Source: a virus
Length of the DNA: 32,700 bases
IMG/VR virus record: IMGVR_UViG_3300009157_000035
Span: 1-32,700 of that record
Direction: 5' to 3' (one strand)
The notes under the pieces were generated by a model that ran no database searches, was not told the origin of the DNA, and worked only from the letters and a program-made list of their open reading frames with translations. The translations under genes and the position numbers were made by a program. Shown here one piece after another: positions 23,144 through 31,440 of this stretch. How positions within the stretch are numbered: the stretch's first letter is position 1; the number at the start of each line of letters is the position of its first letter.

Positions 23144-23670
23144 TAAGTCTCCTTCCCATCGAGTATCAACTTATTTTTGCTGCTTGTTAATTGATCATCA
23201 GCAGGCTTATTATAGATCAGTGTCATTTGATTATAGAGTATATCAAGCTCGCCGCTGGTGAACTTGAGAATATTGTTCAATAACGCCTTTTCTGATTCAT
23301 CAACCTCAAGCACGTGCTCCATATAATAGACACATGTTTCTTGATCCGGGATCGTCCACAGTTCTTCAACGGCATCATGCTGGCGTACATAGCGCCATAC
23401 GGTTTGCCCCCAAGACGGGCGTATGCACGTCTGCCGGGGTATCATAATGGCTGCCACCTTTTTAGGGAAAACCCTATCACGCCACGTAAGATATACAATA
23501 AAAAAATCGCCTGGGTATTTCTTTTTGCCTGCTTCTACGCGCTGCCAGAAAGCCGCTTCAAACTTCTCCTTGTTCTGCATCTCCCGTTGAAGTTCTATGG
23601 GGTCATAAAGAACAGTGTCCTTTTCGTGAAGATCAAGGGCAATCTGCCCTGCTGTCTTTTTTTCTGCCAT
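23143..23670 (-). CDS. Conserved-looking phage protein, unknown function
   Basis: The stop overlaps the scaffold start (TAATG), implying coupling. The 175-residue protein has a helical start and a central region reading YLTWRDRVFPKKVAAIMIPRQTCIRPSWGQTVWRYVRQHDAVEELWTIPD, a pattern I associate with an unnamed protein found between portal and scaffold in several podoviruses. No catalytic motif is visible. The ribosome site is weak (GAGA). It probably belongs to head assembly. Confidence 0.6.
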   Translation of the reverse strand: MAEKKTAGQIALDLHEKDTVLYDPIELQREMQNKEKFEAAFWQRVEAGKKKYPGDFFIVYLTWRDRVFPKKVAAIMIPRQTCIRPSWGQTVWRYVRQHDAVEELWTIPDQETCVYYMEHVLEVDESEKALLNNILKFTSGELDILYNQMTLIYNKPADDQLTSSKNKLILDGKET

Positions 23671-23679
23671 AATCTCTCA

Positions 23680-23716
23680 GGAAAATGCCCATAGAGCGTC
23701 ATCTACTATGGGCATT
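23680..23716 (-). terminator. Intrinsic terminator
   Basis: AATGCCCATAG (23684-23694) and CTATGGGCATT (23706-23716) form an 11-bp stem around an 11-base loop; on the - strand TTTTCC follows. It lies just after the stop of the small gene at 23731 and just before the start of the gene at 23670. Confidence 0.65.
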
Positions 23717-23730
23717 CACCAAGGAACGTC

Positions 23731-23925
23731 TTATTGTGCTGGTGTTTCTACTACAATTTCAGGCGACACTGCTTCAGGTTGTTGAGCCGCTGGGTTGATT
23801 CCAATAAATGGAACGTCAGCAACTTTTACCTTAAACAGAGACCAGTTATTTTTTTGTTTTTGCGTGAATACAAAAACGATGCCATCTTGCTCAGTTTGAT
23901 ATCCGCTTACAAAATTAATCTCCAT
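23731..23925 (-). CDS. Small hypothetical structural-region protein
   Basis: AAGGAG fixes ATG 23925 (64 residues); a longer start at 23946 is unsupported. The first 40 residues are beta-rich (INFVSGYQTEQDGIVFVFTQKQKNNWSLFKVKV); the tail is proline- and glutamate-rich and probably disordered. A hairpin terminator follows. Family not recognised. Confidence 0.55.
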   Translation of the reverse strand: MEINFVSGYQTEQDGIVFVFTQKQKNNWSLFKVKVADVPFIGINPAAQQPEAVSPEIVVETPAQ

Positions 23926-23958
23926 CGTGCTCCTTGTAGGTGTCAATATAGTCAGAGT

Positions 23959-24114
23959 TTATTTCTTTTTCTTTGGCTTGGGAATCTTTGCGCCTGATTT
24001 TCTAGCCTTGTTCAAGGCTATAGCGATTGCTACTTTCGGCTTTTTGCCACTGGCAATTTCAGTTTTTATATTGCTAGAGATAACCTTTTTAGATTTCCCT
24101 TTAGCGAGAGGCAT
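23959..24114 (-). CDS. DUF6496-like tiny basic protein
   Basis: This 51-residue protein reads MPLAKGKSKKVISSNIKTEI, then KPKVAIAIALNKARKSG and a lysine-rich tail (KPKKKK). The kGxSKKViSxNI and AIAIALxKA pattern matches a small phage protein family annotated DUF6496, of unknown function. The start overlaps the stop of the upstream tiny gene (TAATG). It may bind DNA or be packaged in the head. Confidence 0.7.
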   Translation of the reverse strand: MPLAKGKSKKVISSNIKTEIASGKKPKVAIAIALNKARKSGAKIPKPKKKK

Positions 24115-24239
24115 TATTTTTTACCTTTTTTGTTCTTCTTTTTCTCTACTTTTTTCTCTTTTTTATCAATCTTGATCGAACCTTTATGGCATGGTTCTTT
24201 TGCTTCTTCTTCGTAAAACTTCTTCTTGTCAATCTTCAT
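24114..24239 (-). CDS. Tiny lysine-rich protein
   Basis: The 41-residue product starts MKIDKKKFYEEEAKEPCHKG and ends in an almost pure lysine/glutamate tail; KIDKK occurs twice. Its stop overlaps the next start as TAATG, so translation is coupled. With 19 lysines it is extremely basic and resembles DNA-binding peptides, but nothing more specific can be said. Confidence 0.5.
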   Translation of the reverse strand: MKIDKKKFYEEEAKEPCHKGSIKIDKKEKKVEKKKNKKGKK

Positions 24240-24248
24240 CGTATCCCT

Positions 24249-24270
24249 AAAAAAGGGGCCGGAGCCCCTT
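24249..24270 (-). terminator. Intrinsic terminator with UCCG-type loop
   Basis: On the - strand AAGGGGC (24270-24264), tetraloop TCCG and GCCCCTT (24259-24253) lead into a run of Ts down to 24249. It follows the stop of the gene at 24275 by four bases and precedes the tiny basic genes. Confidence 0.85.
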
Positions 24271-24274
24271 CTGT

Positions 24275-24433
24275 TTAAACACCATATGTTCTGCGATATT
24301 GATCGCTCATTTCAGCCTTTTGAGCCTCGACCTTTTCTGTCTTGGTCTTTTTCTTGCGCTTCATAGCGTCAGGCTTACCAATGATGGCATACAAGATCTT
24401 CTGAGCTTTCTTTTCACGGATCATTGTTGGCAT
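24275..24433 (-). CDS. Tiny basic protein
   Basis: The 52-residue product starts MPTMIREKKAQKILYAIIGK, continues with a lysine run (KRKKKTKTEK) and ends SDQYRRTYGV. It begins one base after the stop of the 67-residue gene upstream, implying coupled translation, and is followed at once by a strong terminator. Function unknown; it is one of four small charged proteins in a row. Confidence 0.55.
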   Translation of the reverse strand: MPTMIREKKAQKILYAIIGKPDAMKRKKKTKTEKVEAQKAEMSDQYRRTYGV

Positions 24434-24434
24434 G

Positions 24435-24638
24435 TTAGACCTTGCGAGGTTTCACAATAACATCTGACCTGTCTTTTCTCATTTGTTCATCAATTGAGGC
24501 AAGTGAATCATCATAATAATGATCAAATCCGCCAACAGCCTTGCTATCCCAATCAGTCATAATGACTTTGTTTGGTAATCCTGTTGAGTCAAGGCTTCCG
24601 AGTGGTGCGCTTTTTGAATTGTGATAACGTTTTGCCAT
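24435..24638 (-). CDS. Small hypothetical protein
   Basis: AAGGAG directly upstream supports ATG 24638. The 67-residue protein is hydrophilic (MAKRYHNSKSAPLGSLDSTG ... DHYYDDSLASIDEQMRKDRSD), with no membrane part. It opens the short operon that ends at the UCCG-loop terminator. No family is recognised, though similar short proteins occur between portal and scaffold genes in other podoviruses. Confidence 0.55.
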   Translation of the reverse strand: MAKRYHNSKSAPLGSLDSTGLPNKVIMTDWDSKAVGGFDHYYDDSLASIDEQMRKDRSDVIVKPRKV

Positions 24639-24742
24639 GGGGCACTCCTTAGAAATTGCAGACCATCATAGATGCTGCAAGGTTTAAAACTACCTCTAAC
24701 TTAGAGGACCCAATAAGTTTTGAACTTCTTTACTGTGATGTC

Positions 24743-24782
24743 AAAAAAAAGGGATTGAGAACCGCACGTACTCAATCCCTTT
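24743..24782 (-). terminator. Strong intrinsic terminator
   Basis: AAAGGGATTGAG (24748-24759) pairs with CTCAATCCCTTT (24771-24782), a 12-bp stem; on the - strand eight Ts follow. It closes the portal-to-DUF5661 transcript. Confidence 0.88.
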
Positions 24783-24875
24783 CCCTTGTAGGACCACAAG
24801 GGAATACCTTTATTTAAACGAGGTTGGTATATGCATAATTTATCTTAATCGCTACCCTAAAGATCCCAACCTCGT
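24781..24875. repeat. Two more inverted repeats in the 24.64-24.90 kb gap
   Basis: TTCCCTTGT (24781-24789) pairs with ACAAGGGAA (24796-24804). ACGAGGTTGG (24818-24827) pairs with CCAACCTCGT (24866-24875) around a 38-base AT-rich loop. With the terminator these make three hairpins in a gene-free gap of 259 bases. They may act in mRNA 3' end formation or as binding sites. Confidence 0.5.
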
Positions 24876-24897
24876 ACCCTTAGTTTACTATCAATCG

Positions 24898-25110
24898 TTA
24901 TTTCTTCTCAACTTTCTTGAGCTTAGTATAATAATTCGGAACTTCTTTCAGATGCGCCACTACTATCTTGGCAGTTTTCACCGGATCGCCCTTGGTAACG
25001 TCAGAGTGTTCTTTTTCAATGACCATCCCGGCCTTAAATTGCTTAAAATCATACTTTTTAGCGTACTTTTCGTGTAATTCTTCCATTCTGGTTGTCATGC
25101 GATTAGACAT
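24898..25110 (-). CDS. DUF5661-like protein
   Basis: AAGGA supports the start. The 70-residue protein has the pattern GMVIEKEHSDVTKGDPVKTAKIVVAHLKEVPNYYTKL, matching a small family (DUF5661) found in phages and bacteria, in which a conserved EH and the AHLKE..YY motif recur. Function is unknown. It follows the membrane-protein gene by three bases and ends the portal transcript at a strong terminator. Confidence 0.7.
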   Translation of the reverse strand: MSNRMTTRMEELHEKYAKKYDFKQFKAGMVIEKEHSDVTKGDPVKTAKIVVAHLKEVPNYYTKLKKVEKK

Positions 25111-25113
25111 CTT

Positions 25114-25605
25114 TTATTCCTTACCTCCACTTGTGCTTGCAAGCCATGTAAACATTCCGGTTATGATTGCCGTAGCCAGATTAGCCGCAATAGCACAACG
25201 TGTCTGCTTGGCTTTCTCTTCAGCCTCTTTTTTAATCTGCTCAATCTCTTTGTCTTTTGCAGCTATAGCCTCATCAAATGCCCGTGACACAATTGCACAG
25301 ATCTTTTCAGCGTGAGGACTTGCACACGCTGCTGGTGGCGTATTACTTGGCGGCGTTGTGCGTCTCATCGTTTGATACTGATGCAAGGCGTGTACACCCT
25401 CATCGTTTGGCATAAGTTCTAATTGCCTATGCACATATGGTATGAGCTGACTATAAAAAGGTGCTTGATCGCCAAAACAACACTCAAGCGCTAGTTGGCA
25501 CAGCCCCTCAGGGTCGATTGTAGTAGTGTCAACAATCACCGTTAATGTAGGTGCTTCACCAGCATGAAGAGCCATAAAGAGAATGAGGGGTATAAAGCGC
25601 TTCAT
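25114..25605 (-). CDS. Secreted/membrane protein with coiled coil, unknown
   Basis: The start overlaps the portal stop (ATGA). The 163-residue protein has a signal-like N-terminus (MKRFIPLILFMALHAGEA), five cysteines in the middle region, a charged coiled coil at about 105-135 (DEAIAAKDKEIEQIKKEAEEKAK) and a hydrophobic span near 137-157 (CAIAANLATAIITGMFTWLAS). A protein anchored or exported this way is unusual right after a portal gene. A spanin-like or membrane-associated assembly role can be imagined, but no lysis gene is adjacent. Confidence 0.6.
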   Translation of the reverse strand: MKRFIPLILFMALHAGEAPTLTVIVDTTTIDPEGLCQLALECCFGDQAPFYSQLIPYVHRQLELMPNDEGVHALHQYQTMRRTTPPSNTPPAACASPHAEKICAIVSRAFDEAIAAKDKEIEQIKKEAEEKAKQTRCAIAANLATAIITGMFTWLASTSGGKE

Positions 25606-27650
25606 GCCATTTGTCCTGCTTGTTGAGGCTGCCCCGCGAGCATTGGTGGAGTTTCGGGGATGTTTTTTGTAGTAACGGTTTCGGCGGTCTTAAGTAATTG
25701 ACTCATGGTAATCAATTTATGAACATTGTCGAAATCGACGGATTCTAACTCCTTGATTGCTTTCACAAGATTGAGCAGCGCCACGTCATCTTCTTTGGCA
25801 GCTTCATGCTTGCGTTCTTCGGCTGCGGCTATGTTTTCATGCACGCGAGAATTGCGCTCATTTCCCTGCGCAGTCTCCGCATAGGCTAACGCATGACTAC
25901 GTTCAGCGCGTGCTGCAAGTTCCTGCATGGCCACCTGTTGCTGTTGCTGCTCCATTTGAGAGCGTTGTTCGTTTTGCTTCTGGATTGCTTCAATGAGCTC
26001 TTTTTTGTTCTGAATGGTTGCTGATTCAAGAAGTTGATCATCAGGAATTGGCACTCCTGCCTCACGAAGCTGTAACAATTGTGCAAACTGCATTTGTTTC
26101 TGAGTTGAGGTATACATACCTTCTTCAATAACGCAGTCATAGCGGCCAAAGTTCTTGTTGTAGAACTCAGGCGATGGCTCTCTTTGCAATATAGTTTTGA
26201 CCTTGCCGGGCGCGAAGTTGTTCTGAATAGTCTCAAGCTGTATATGCCCCAGAAGCTTCTGGGCATAGTCAAGCTGATCAAATATTTTCTGAAGCAACGT
26301 TAACCCGGCTCCTTGTCGAAGCATGCTGAGAATTCCAGCCTTGTCGTCAATAGCGCTACCCAGCAACTCTTCGTTAACTCCTGATATCTCTTGTACTTCT
26401 TTGGCAAGCAATTCTGAAAGCTGTGTCATAGATTGAGGAATTTGTGGCGGCTGTATTTGCTGCACATCGGTCATTTGAGCGCTGCTTTTTAACGCTATAC
26501 CTTTACCTTGACCAGTCATAAAAACATCGGCTGGATTAACGAGAGCGTTCTCTTTATATATGAATCCACTTGTGGTTTGAGACTCTAGAATATCAAGCTC
26601 AATAATGCGGCGCCTATTATAGAGGTATTGCGCATCGCGCATACCTCGCGTCATGCCCTGTACGCGCCATGCAAAGTCTGGCATTTCTGGGTGATAGTAG
26701 CACAGCACAGGCACAAATGGATATTTATCAATACCTAGGGGGTTGGGACCCGAATACATCACGCGCTCTTGCAAGAATATATCGCATGATACGGTTGGTA
26801 TGCTCTGTTCAGATACTGTTACTGTAGGATATTGCTGGAGATAGTATCTAAGCGCTTCTTTATCCTCAGATTTCCATTCCATCGTTTCACCAGTTTGGGT
26901 GTCAATGAGCATGGTTGCCTTGCGGAAATCTTTGTAATAAAACTCGTCGTGCATGAGTAGATTTTTGGGGCCATACGCATAAGCCTCAGGAAGCAGGTTA
27001 AACTTTCCGTCTCGCCAGTCGCCGCTTGGAAGTCCTAGAATTTCATCTTCGCGGCCAGGGAAAAGTGACATAGCAGAAAGCTTGGTGATAGGTGTACGCA
27101 TCAAGATGCCGTTGCAGTCAGAAAGGTCTGTCTTTCTAAAGTAAGGGTCAATAAGAAAGGTGTTGTAGGGCTTACTATCTACCTTAATGTTTCCCGATAT
27201 GGGATCTGATCTAAAATCAAGCCACACATGTAACAAGCTCATGCCGGTGACAAGGGATGAAAGAAAGGCGTCGGAGATTGTTTCAAGGATGCCTTCTTGG
27301 TTATTGTTCCACATGATAACTTTTGTGAAATCATCTGCCGTTTGATTAGAGGCGTTTTCAATAGGCACTACAATAGTTGATTTCCGGTTTCTTCTTTGAT
27401 GTCCACCTACCATATCAATGGAACGTCTTATCCTATTGAATGCAAACTGCTTACGGCGATTAACTGGAACTTGCCCATAATAGTTCGTAAGTACTGATTG
27501 CTCACCAGAATAAAACCGCATATCAGTATCGGCTTCTGACCAGAAAAGCTGATTTATCATTAAACACTGGGTATAAAACGATTCTTTACGCTCTATAAGT
27601 GATGCGTCCTGGTCTGCGTAGTAGACAGGATTCAAATTGGGAAACAACAT
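25602..27650 (-). CDS. Portal protein (P22 gp1-type)
   Basis: AAGGG supports ATG 27650. The length (682 residues) fits large podovirus portals. The N-terminal third contains FAFNRIRRSIDMVGGHQRRNRKS and FLSSLVTGMSLLHVWLDF, the middle MTRGMRDAQYLYNRRRIIELD, and the last part is a glutamine- and alanine-rich helical barrel (residues about 540-650). Twelve copies form the channel through which terminase packages and the tail receives DNA. It is the first large gene of the - strand block; the membrane protein follows with a four-base overlap. Confidence 0.88.
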   Translation of the reverse strand: MLFPNLNPVYYADQDASLIERKESFYTQCLMINQLFWSEADTDMRFYSGEQSVLTNYYGQVPVNRRKQFAFNRIRRSIDMVGGHQRRNRKSTIVVPIENASNQTADDFTKVIMWNNNQEGILETISDAFLSSLVTGMSLLHVWLDFRSDPISGNIKVDSKPYNTFLIDPYFRKTDLSDCNGILMRTPITKLSAMSLFPGREDEILGLPSGDWRDGKFNLLPEAYAYGPKNLLMHDEFYYKDFRKATMLIDTQTGETMEWKSEDKEALRYYLQQYPTVTVSEQSIPTVSCDIFLQERVMYSGPNPLGIDKYPFVPVLCYYHPEMPDFAWRVQGMTRGMRDAQYLYNRRRIIELDILESQTTSGFIYKENALVNPADVFMTGQGKGIALKSSAQMTDVQQIQPPQIPQSMTQLSELLAKEVQEISGVNEELLGSAIDDKAGILSMLRQGAGLTLLQKIFDQLDYAQKLLGHIQLETIQNNFAPGKVKTILQREPSPEFYNKNFGRYDCVIEEGMYTSTQKQMQFAQLLQLREAGVPIPDDQLLESATIQNKKELIEAIQKQNEQRSQMEQQQQQVAMQELAARAERSHALAYAETAQGNERNSRVHENIAAAEERKHEAAKEDDVALLNLVKAIKELESVDFDNVHKLITMSQLLKTAETVTTKNIPETPPMLAGQPQQAGQMA

Positions 27651-27706
27651 TTATTAGCCCTTAGCGTTAAGAAAGCCTATTGATACAGATAGCCTACAAA
27701 AAAGAG

Positions 27707-27901
27707 CTAACGATTAATATTGTTTGTTTCGTGTTTCAAGAGCAAAACAATGCCCCGAACAACAAGCTTGGTCATTGTGCAGTTATGATTGCGCGAGCTT
27801 GTCTTTAAAAGATTGTATACCCATAAAGGGATGTCGATTGATAAGCGAACGCGTCCCGGGCGCCCCATCTTTTCATGTTTGTGTGGACATTCGCTTTTCA
27901 T
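27707..27901 (-). CDS. Probable ribbon-helix-helix DNA-binding protein
   Basis: The 64-residue protein reads GRPGRVRLSIDIPLWVYNLLK, then a second helix (TMTKLVVRGIVLLLKHE), a strand-helix-helix pattern like CopG/Arc regulators. The short head contains a cysteine and histidines. The ribosome site is weak (AGGT), and a start at MGRPGR is possible. It is the first - strand frame after the divergent intergenic region at 27902-27962, a natural place for a regulator of the morphogenesis or fibre genes. Confidence 0.5.
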   Translation of the reverse strand: MKSECPHKHEKMGRPGRVRLSIDIPLWVYNLLKTSSRNHNCTMTKLVVRGIVLLLKHETNNINR

Positions 27902-27911
27902 CGCAACCTAA

Positions 27912-27942
27912 ATGACAGATAGTGGTGATGACATCTTATAGT
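27912..27942 (+). promoter_or_regulatory. Candidate promoter of the tail fibre operon
   Basis: ATGACA (27912-27917) and TATAGT (27937-27942) fit -35 and -10 elements but with a long 19-base spacer. The region separates divergent operons, and the -10 read on the other strand (ACTATAA) may also serve the - strand genes. Confidence 0.35.
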
Positions 27943-27962
27943 TTACTTTTAAGGGTATTCAT

Positions 27963-28799
27963 ATGGCAAATTATTACGGCAAGCAAAACCGTGCCTATAG
28001 TGTCGGACAGCCATTGTCCGGCATATTCCCTGCGCCGATTGTGGTGTCAGGGGCAACAAACACGCCCAAAACCACAGACCATGCTGAGGTGGGCCAAATG
28101 TGGGTTAATACGACGCTTGATTCGTTTTATGTATTAACAAGCGATGCTGGCGGGACCGCAACATGGCTTCCTATGTCAACGGCTAGCGGTGCTATTACGG
28201 GTACGCAGCTTACCATTACCCCTGGGCCTACCTCAATAACGGGCACTATTGTTTTTCCATCTATTCTTAATAAAGTTCTTGTCACGAATGGAACAGGTAC
28301 GGTAAGTGGAACAGCGGCCACGGATGGCCAGGTTCTGGTCGGCTCTACCGGCGGCGCGCCAGCGTGGACAACAATTACTGCAGGAACTGGAATAGTTGTG
28401 ACCAATGGTGCTGGCACGGTTACCATTTCGTCTCCAGATAGCGGAATCACCTGGGAATCAAAAGCGGTAAATTTCGCGGCTCTATCTAACTATGGCTATC
28501 GCATAACGGCCGCAGGTGTCACGGCCACTCTGCCTGCGTCACCAACGATAGGCGATGTTGTGGTAATCACACAAGATGTAGCTTCGGGAACGGTGCTCAA
28601 TGTTAGTCCAGATGCAGCAGATACAATCAACTGGGGTGGGGCTGCTCTCGCGGCAGGTGTTGGCTTAAAAACGACAGCGCTAACAACTGTGGGAACTGGG
28701 CCTACAGATCAAATTGGTTGTTATCTTGAATTTGTGGCAACAAGTGCTTCAAATTGGAACGTTGCTGCAGTTCAAGGCAACTGGGTTCCTAACGCTTAA
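27963..28799 (+). CDS. Tail fibre/appendage protein
   Basis: AAGGG supports ATG 27963. The 278-residue protein has an N-terminal segment GATNTPKTTDHAEVGQMWVNTT and beta-repeat sequence such as GQVLVGSTGGAPAWTTITAG, common in phage fibres, with a C-terminal domain ending NWNVAAVQGNWVPNA. Threonine, glycine and alanine dominate. It is the first of four fibre-type genes on the + strand and may connect the others to the tail. Confidence 0.68.
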   Translation: MANYYGKQNRAYSVGQPLSGIFPAPIVVSGATNTPKTTDHAEVGQMWVNTTLDSFYVLTSDAGGTATWLPMSTASGAITGTQLTITPGPTSITGTIVFPSILNKVLVTNGTGTVSGTAATDGQVLVGSTGGAPAWTTITAGTGIVVTNGAGTVTISSPDSGITWESKAVNFAALSNYGYRITAAGVTATLPASPTIGDVVVITQDVASGTVLNVSPDAADTINWGGAALAAGVGLKTTALTTVGTGPTDQIGCYLEFVATSASNWNVAAVQGNWVPNA

Positions 28800-28810
28800 A
28801 GGATATTATT

Positions 28811-31432
28811 ATGGCATTAAATACTTCAAACCCCATCGAATTAATGAACTCATATTTTTGGTCGGGTAACAATTCGGCAGCAGCAACAGGCCCGTATGTT
28901 ATCTTCCAAAAGTCACATGGACCTTTCCAAATTGCGGGTTCTGCAACGCAACAAAATGACGTGCTCGGCTATTTAAGCTTTGCAGGTGATGATGAATCAG
29001 CATCTATACCCGCAGCGCAGATTAGCGCAACATGTATGGACAACACCGTTGCCGCTTCAGGTGTTGTAACATCACAGCTTGGGTTTAGCACATTCAACAC
29101 CTCTCTTGCCGAACGTATGACCATCGGCAAAGATGGAGCCGTAACCATTAACGCTCCGGACGGTGCTGCTGTTGGTCTTACCATTGCAGGCGGTGGTCTT
29201 TCGGTTACCGGTGCAATTACATACACCACAACAACGTATACCGTTACTGCTTCAGCAGCCTCTGCAACGGCAATTTCGTTTGATGCAACCAATGCTGCCG
29301 GTGGAATCACCATGGCAGCGGGTACAGGCGGTCTTAACTTGGGCAACCAAGCAGACTGCACAACGATTGGCATAGGCGACTTTGCTCCAACGGCCTCACG
29401 TACAACTACAATCGGTGGTGGAACGGTTATAACCGCTGCTGTCACAGATACAGTTGATATCGGCCCCGATGGCGCAACGACAAACGCCAACTCGGTAAAG
29501 ACAGTCAATATCAACACTGGCGGCGTAACGCTTGGCCAAGTACTTACTAACATAGCTTCAGGTACAGTCACCTCAGGCACGCATACCACAGGCATTGCTT
29601 CTGGCAACCGTGCTGCTGGTACCATGGCCTTGAACGTAATGACTGGTACGGGCACAAAGACAACCAATATTGGTAACGCTGATGGCCTAACGACCGTCAA
29701 TATTGATGCGATCACGCTCATAAACGACAGCATCAACGTGCAAACCTCAATCAACACCGGCACCTCAACAGGCGCAGTTGTTATTGGTAACGCACTGGCT
29801 GGGGCAATGTCTATCGATACAGCGGCTGGTATATCCCTTGATGGCGCAACAGCTTCTAACTTTACTGTCACAGGCGCCGGCGCAGATCTCACATTGGCAT
29901 CTGTTGGTGGCTCAGTTCTTGTTTCATCTACAGAGAATGCTGCCCAAGCAATTCGTTTATATGCTAATGGCGGCATACTAGAAACTATTGAACTCCATGT
30001 AGATCAGGGTACTGACGTAGCTTCGATTAACTTGCTATCTGACCTTGGTGGTATAGCTTTAACGGCAACTGGCAATGCAACGGCAGACGCAATCAACTTG
30101 AATGCAGTCGCTGGCGGCGTTGATATCGATGCAGCACTTGCTGTAGATATTGATTCTTCTGCGGCTGGTATTGAAATTGATGGCGTGCTTGCAAGTAACT
30201 TTACCGTAACAGGAGCGGGACAAGATTTAACGCTTTCTTCTGTTGGCGGTTCTGTTCTTGTGGAGTCTACTGAGAACGCCGCACAAGCCATTCGCTTACA
30301 TGCCAATGGTGGCGTGCTAGAAACCATCGAACTCCATGCTGACCAGGGTACGGACCCTGCTTCTATCAACTTGCTTTCTGATCTTGGTGGTATCACCTTG
30401 ACCGCGACAGGCAATGCAACGGCCGATGCCATTAATCTAAGCGCAGTTGCTGGTGGCGTTGATATTGATGGTCAAACAGGCGTCACGATTGATTCAGCTG
30501 CAGGTGCGGTATCTATTGATGCTGCTAACGCATCGAATCTTACCGTTTCAGCAGCGGGCCAAGATCTAACGCTTGAATCAACGCTTGGTACGGTTATTGT
30601 AAATTCTGGTGAAGATACTGCACAAGCGATCTATCTGCATGCCAATGGTGGTGTAACAGAAACAATCCAGATCCATGCTGATCAGGGTACCGCAGCAACA
30701 TCGGTCTATCTCTTGTCTGATGCTGGTGGCATTACCGCAACAGCAACCGCAGGGGCAATTGATGTCAATGCAAGCACAGGAATCACCATTGATTCTGCAA
30801 CGGCTGGAGTTTCTGTTGATGGCGTAACGGCTTCTAATTTCACCGTCACAGGCGCAGCCGCTGATTTAACGCTGTCTTCTGTCGGTGGTTCGGTTATTGT
30901 TGCAGCTTCGGAAGCTGCGGCAGATGCTGTGCAGATTACCGCATCAGATGCTGGCGGTGGCATCGCCTTCTCAGCAGGCGCAGGCGCATGTCTTGGCACC
31001 TTGGATGCTGATGGCCTTCGCGTACAAAGCAACTATCGTGTTAACGCGGTACGTACTGGCGGCTCTCAAGCAGTTGGTGCAGCAAATATCGTGATCTTCA
31101 ACACCGAAGGATTCGACCCAGGCAACGACTACAACGATGCAACGGGCGTATACACTGCCCCTGCCTCAGGCATATATCGCATTACAGCGGTTGTTTCTTG
31201 CCTTGATGGTGTAGGTGGTGGAACAAAGACGCTGACGCTTCGTGATGGCGGTGCTGGCACGAACTATGTAGCAACTGCAACGGTGGCGAATGCTGAGCGT
31301 GGTATCTTAACGCTTTCTGTTTTGTATGAACTGACAGCAGCCGACACGATTGATATATACTACGCAGGTGGTGCCGGAGACACAGTGCTCAACGGTGCTC
31401 ATTTGATGGTTGAGTTCGCTTACATTAATTAA
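28811..31432 (+). CDS. Large tail fibre with tandem repeats and C1q/TNF-like tip
   Basis: The 873-residue protein starts with a short attachment region, then beta-rich repeats. Four tandem units begin at about residues 351, 464, 577 and 677 (113, 113 and 100 residues apart), each with FTVTGAxxDLTL, GGSVLV and, in the first three, ANGG..ETI..H.DQGT. The C-terminal 130 residues (from about 745) resemble a C1q/TNF jelly roll: FNTEGFDPGNDYNDATGVYTAP, SGIYRITAVVS and GAHLMVEFAYIN. Such trimeric tips bind host surface receptors. The repeats probably form a long triple beta-helical shaft. Confidence 0.8.
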   Translation: MALNTSNPIELMNSYFWSGNNSAAATGPYVIFQKSHGPFQIAGSATQQNDVLGYLSFAGDDESASIPAAQISATCMDNTVAASGVVTSQLGFSTFNTSLAERMTIGKDGAVTINAPDGAAVGLTIAGGGLSVTGAITYTTTTYTVTASAASATAISFDATNAAGGITMAAGTGGLNLGNQADCTTIGIGDFAPTASRTTTIGGGTVITAAVTDTVDIGPDGATTNANSVKTVNINTGGVTLGQVLTNIASGTVTSGTHTTGIASGNRAAGTMALNVMTGTGTKTTNIGNADGLTTVNIDAITLINDSINVQTSINTGTSTGAVVIGNALAGAMSIDTAAGISLDGATASNFTVTGAGADLTLASVGGSVLVSSTENAAQAIRLYANGGILETIELHVDQGTDVASINLLSDLGGIALTATGNATADAINLNAVAGGVDIDAALAVDIDSSAAGIEIDGVLASNFTVTGAGQDLTLSSVGGSVLVESTENAAQAIRLHANGGVLETIELHADQGTDPASINLLSDLGGITLTATGNATADAINLSAVAGGVDIDGQTGVTIDSAAGAVSIDAANASNLTVSAAGQDLTLESTLGTVIVNSGEDTAQAIYLHANGGVTETIQIHADQGTAATSVYLLSDAGGITATATAGAIDVNASTGITIDSATAGVSVDGVTASNFTVTGAAADLTLSSVGGSVIVAASEAAADAVQITASDAGGGIAFSAGAGACLGTLDADGLRVQSNYRVNAVRTGGSQAVGAANIVIFNTEGFDPGNDYNDATGVYTAPASGIYRITAVVSCLDGVGGGTKTLTLRDGGAGTNYVATATVANAERGILTLSVLYELTAADTIDIYYAGGAGDTVLNGAHLMVEFAYIN
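29861..30950 (+). repeat. Four diverged tandem repeats in the fibre gene
   Basis: The FTVTGA-type segment begins at 29861, 30200, 30539 and 30839, giving periods of 339, 339 and 300 bases. Third-codon positions differ widely while the protein is conserved, so the duplication is old and under selection. Units can recombine and change fibre length. Confidence 0.8.
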
Positions 31433-31440
31433 GGAATTAT

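Noticed and set aside
28969-29976. 335-residue - strand open frame, and similar ones at 30004-30432 and 30706-31032
   Set aside because: They are antisense to the repeat-rich fibre gene; alanine/valine/proline-rich composition is a codon shadow, and no ribosome sites are present.
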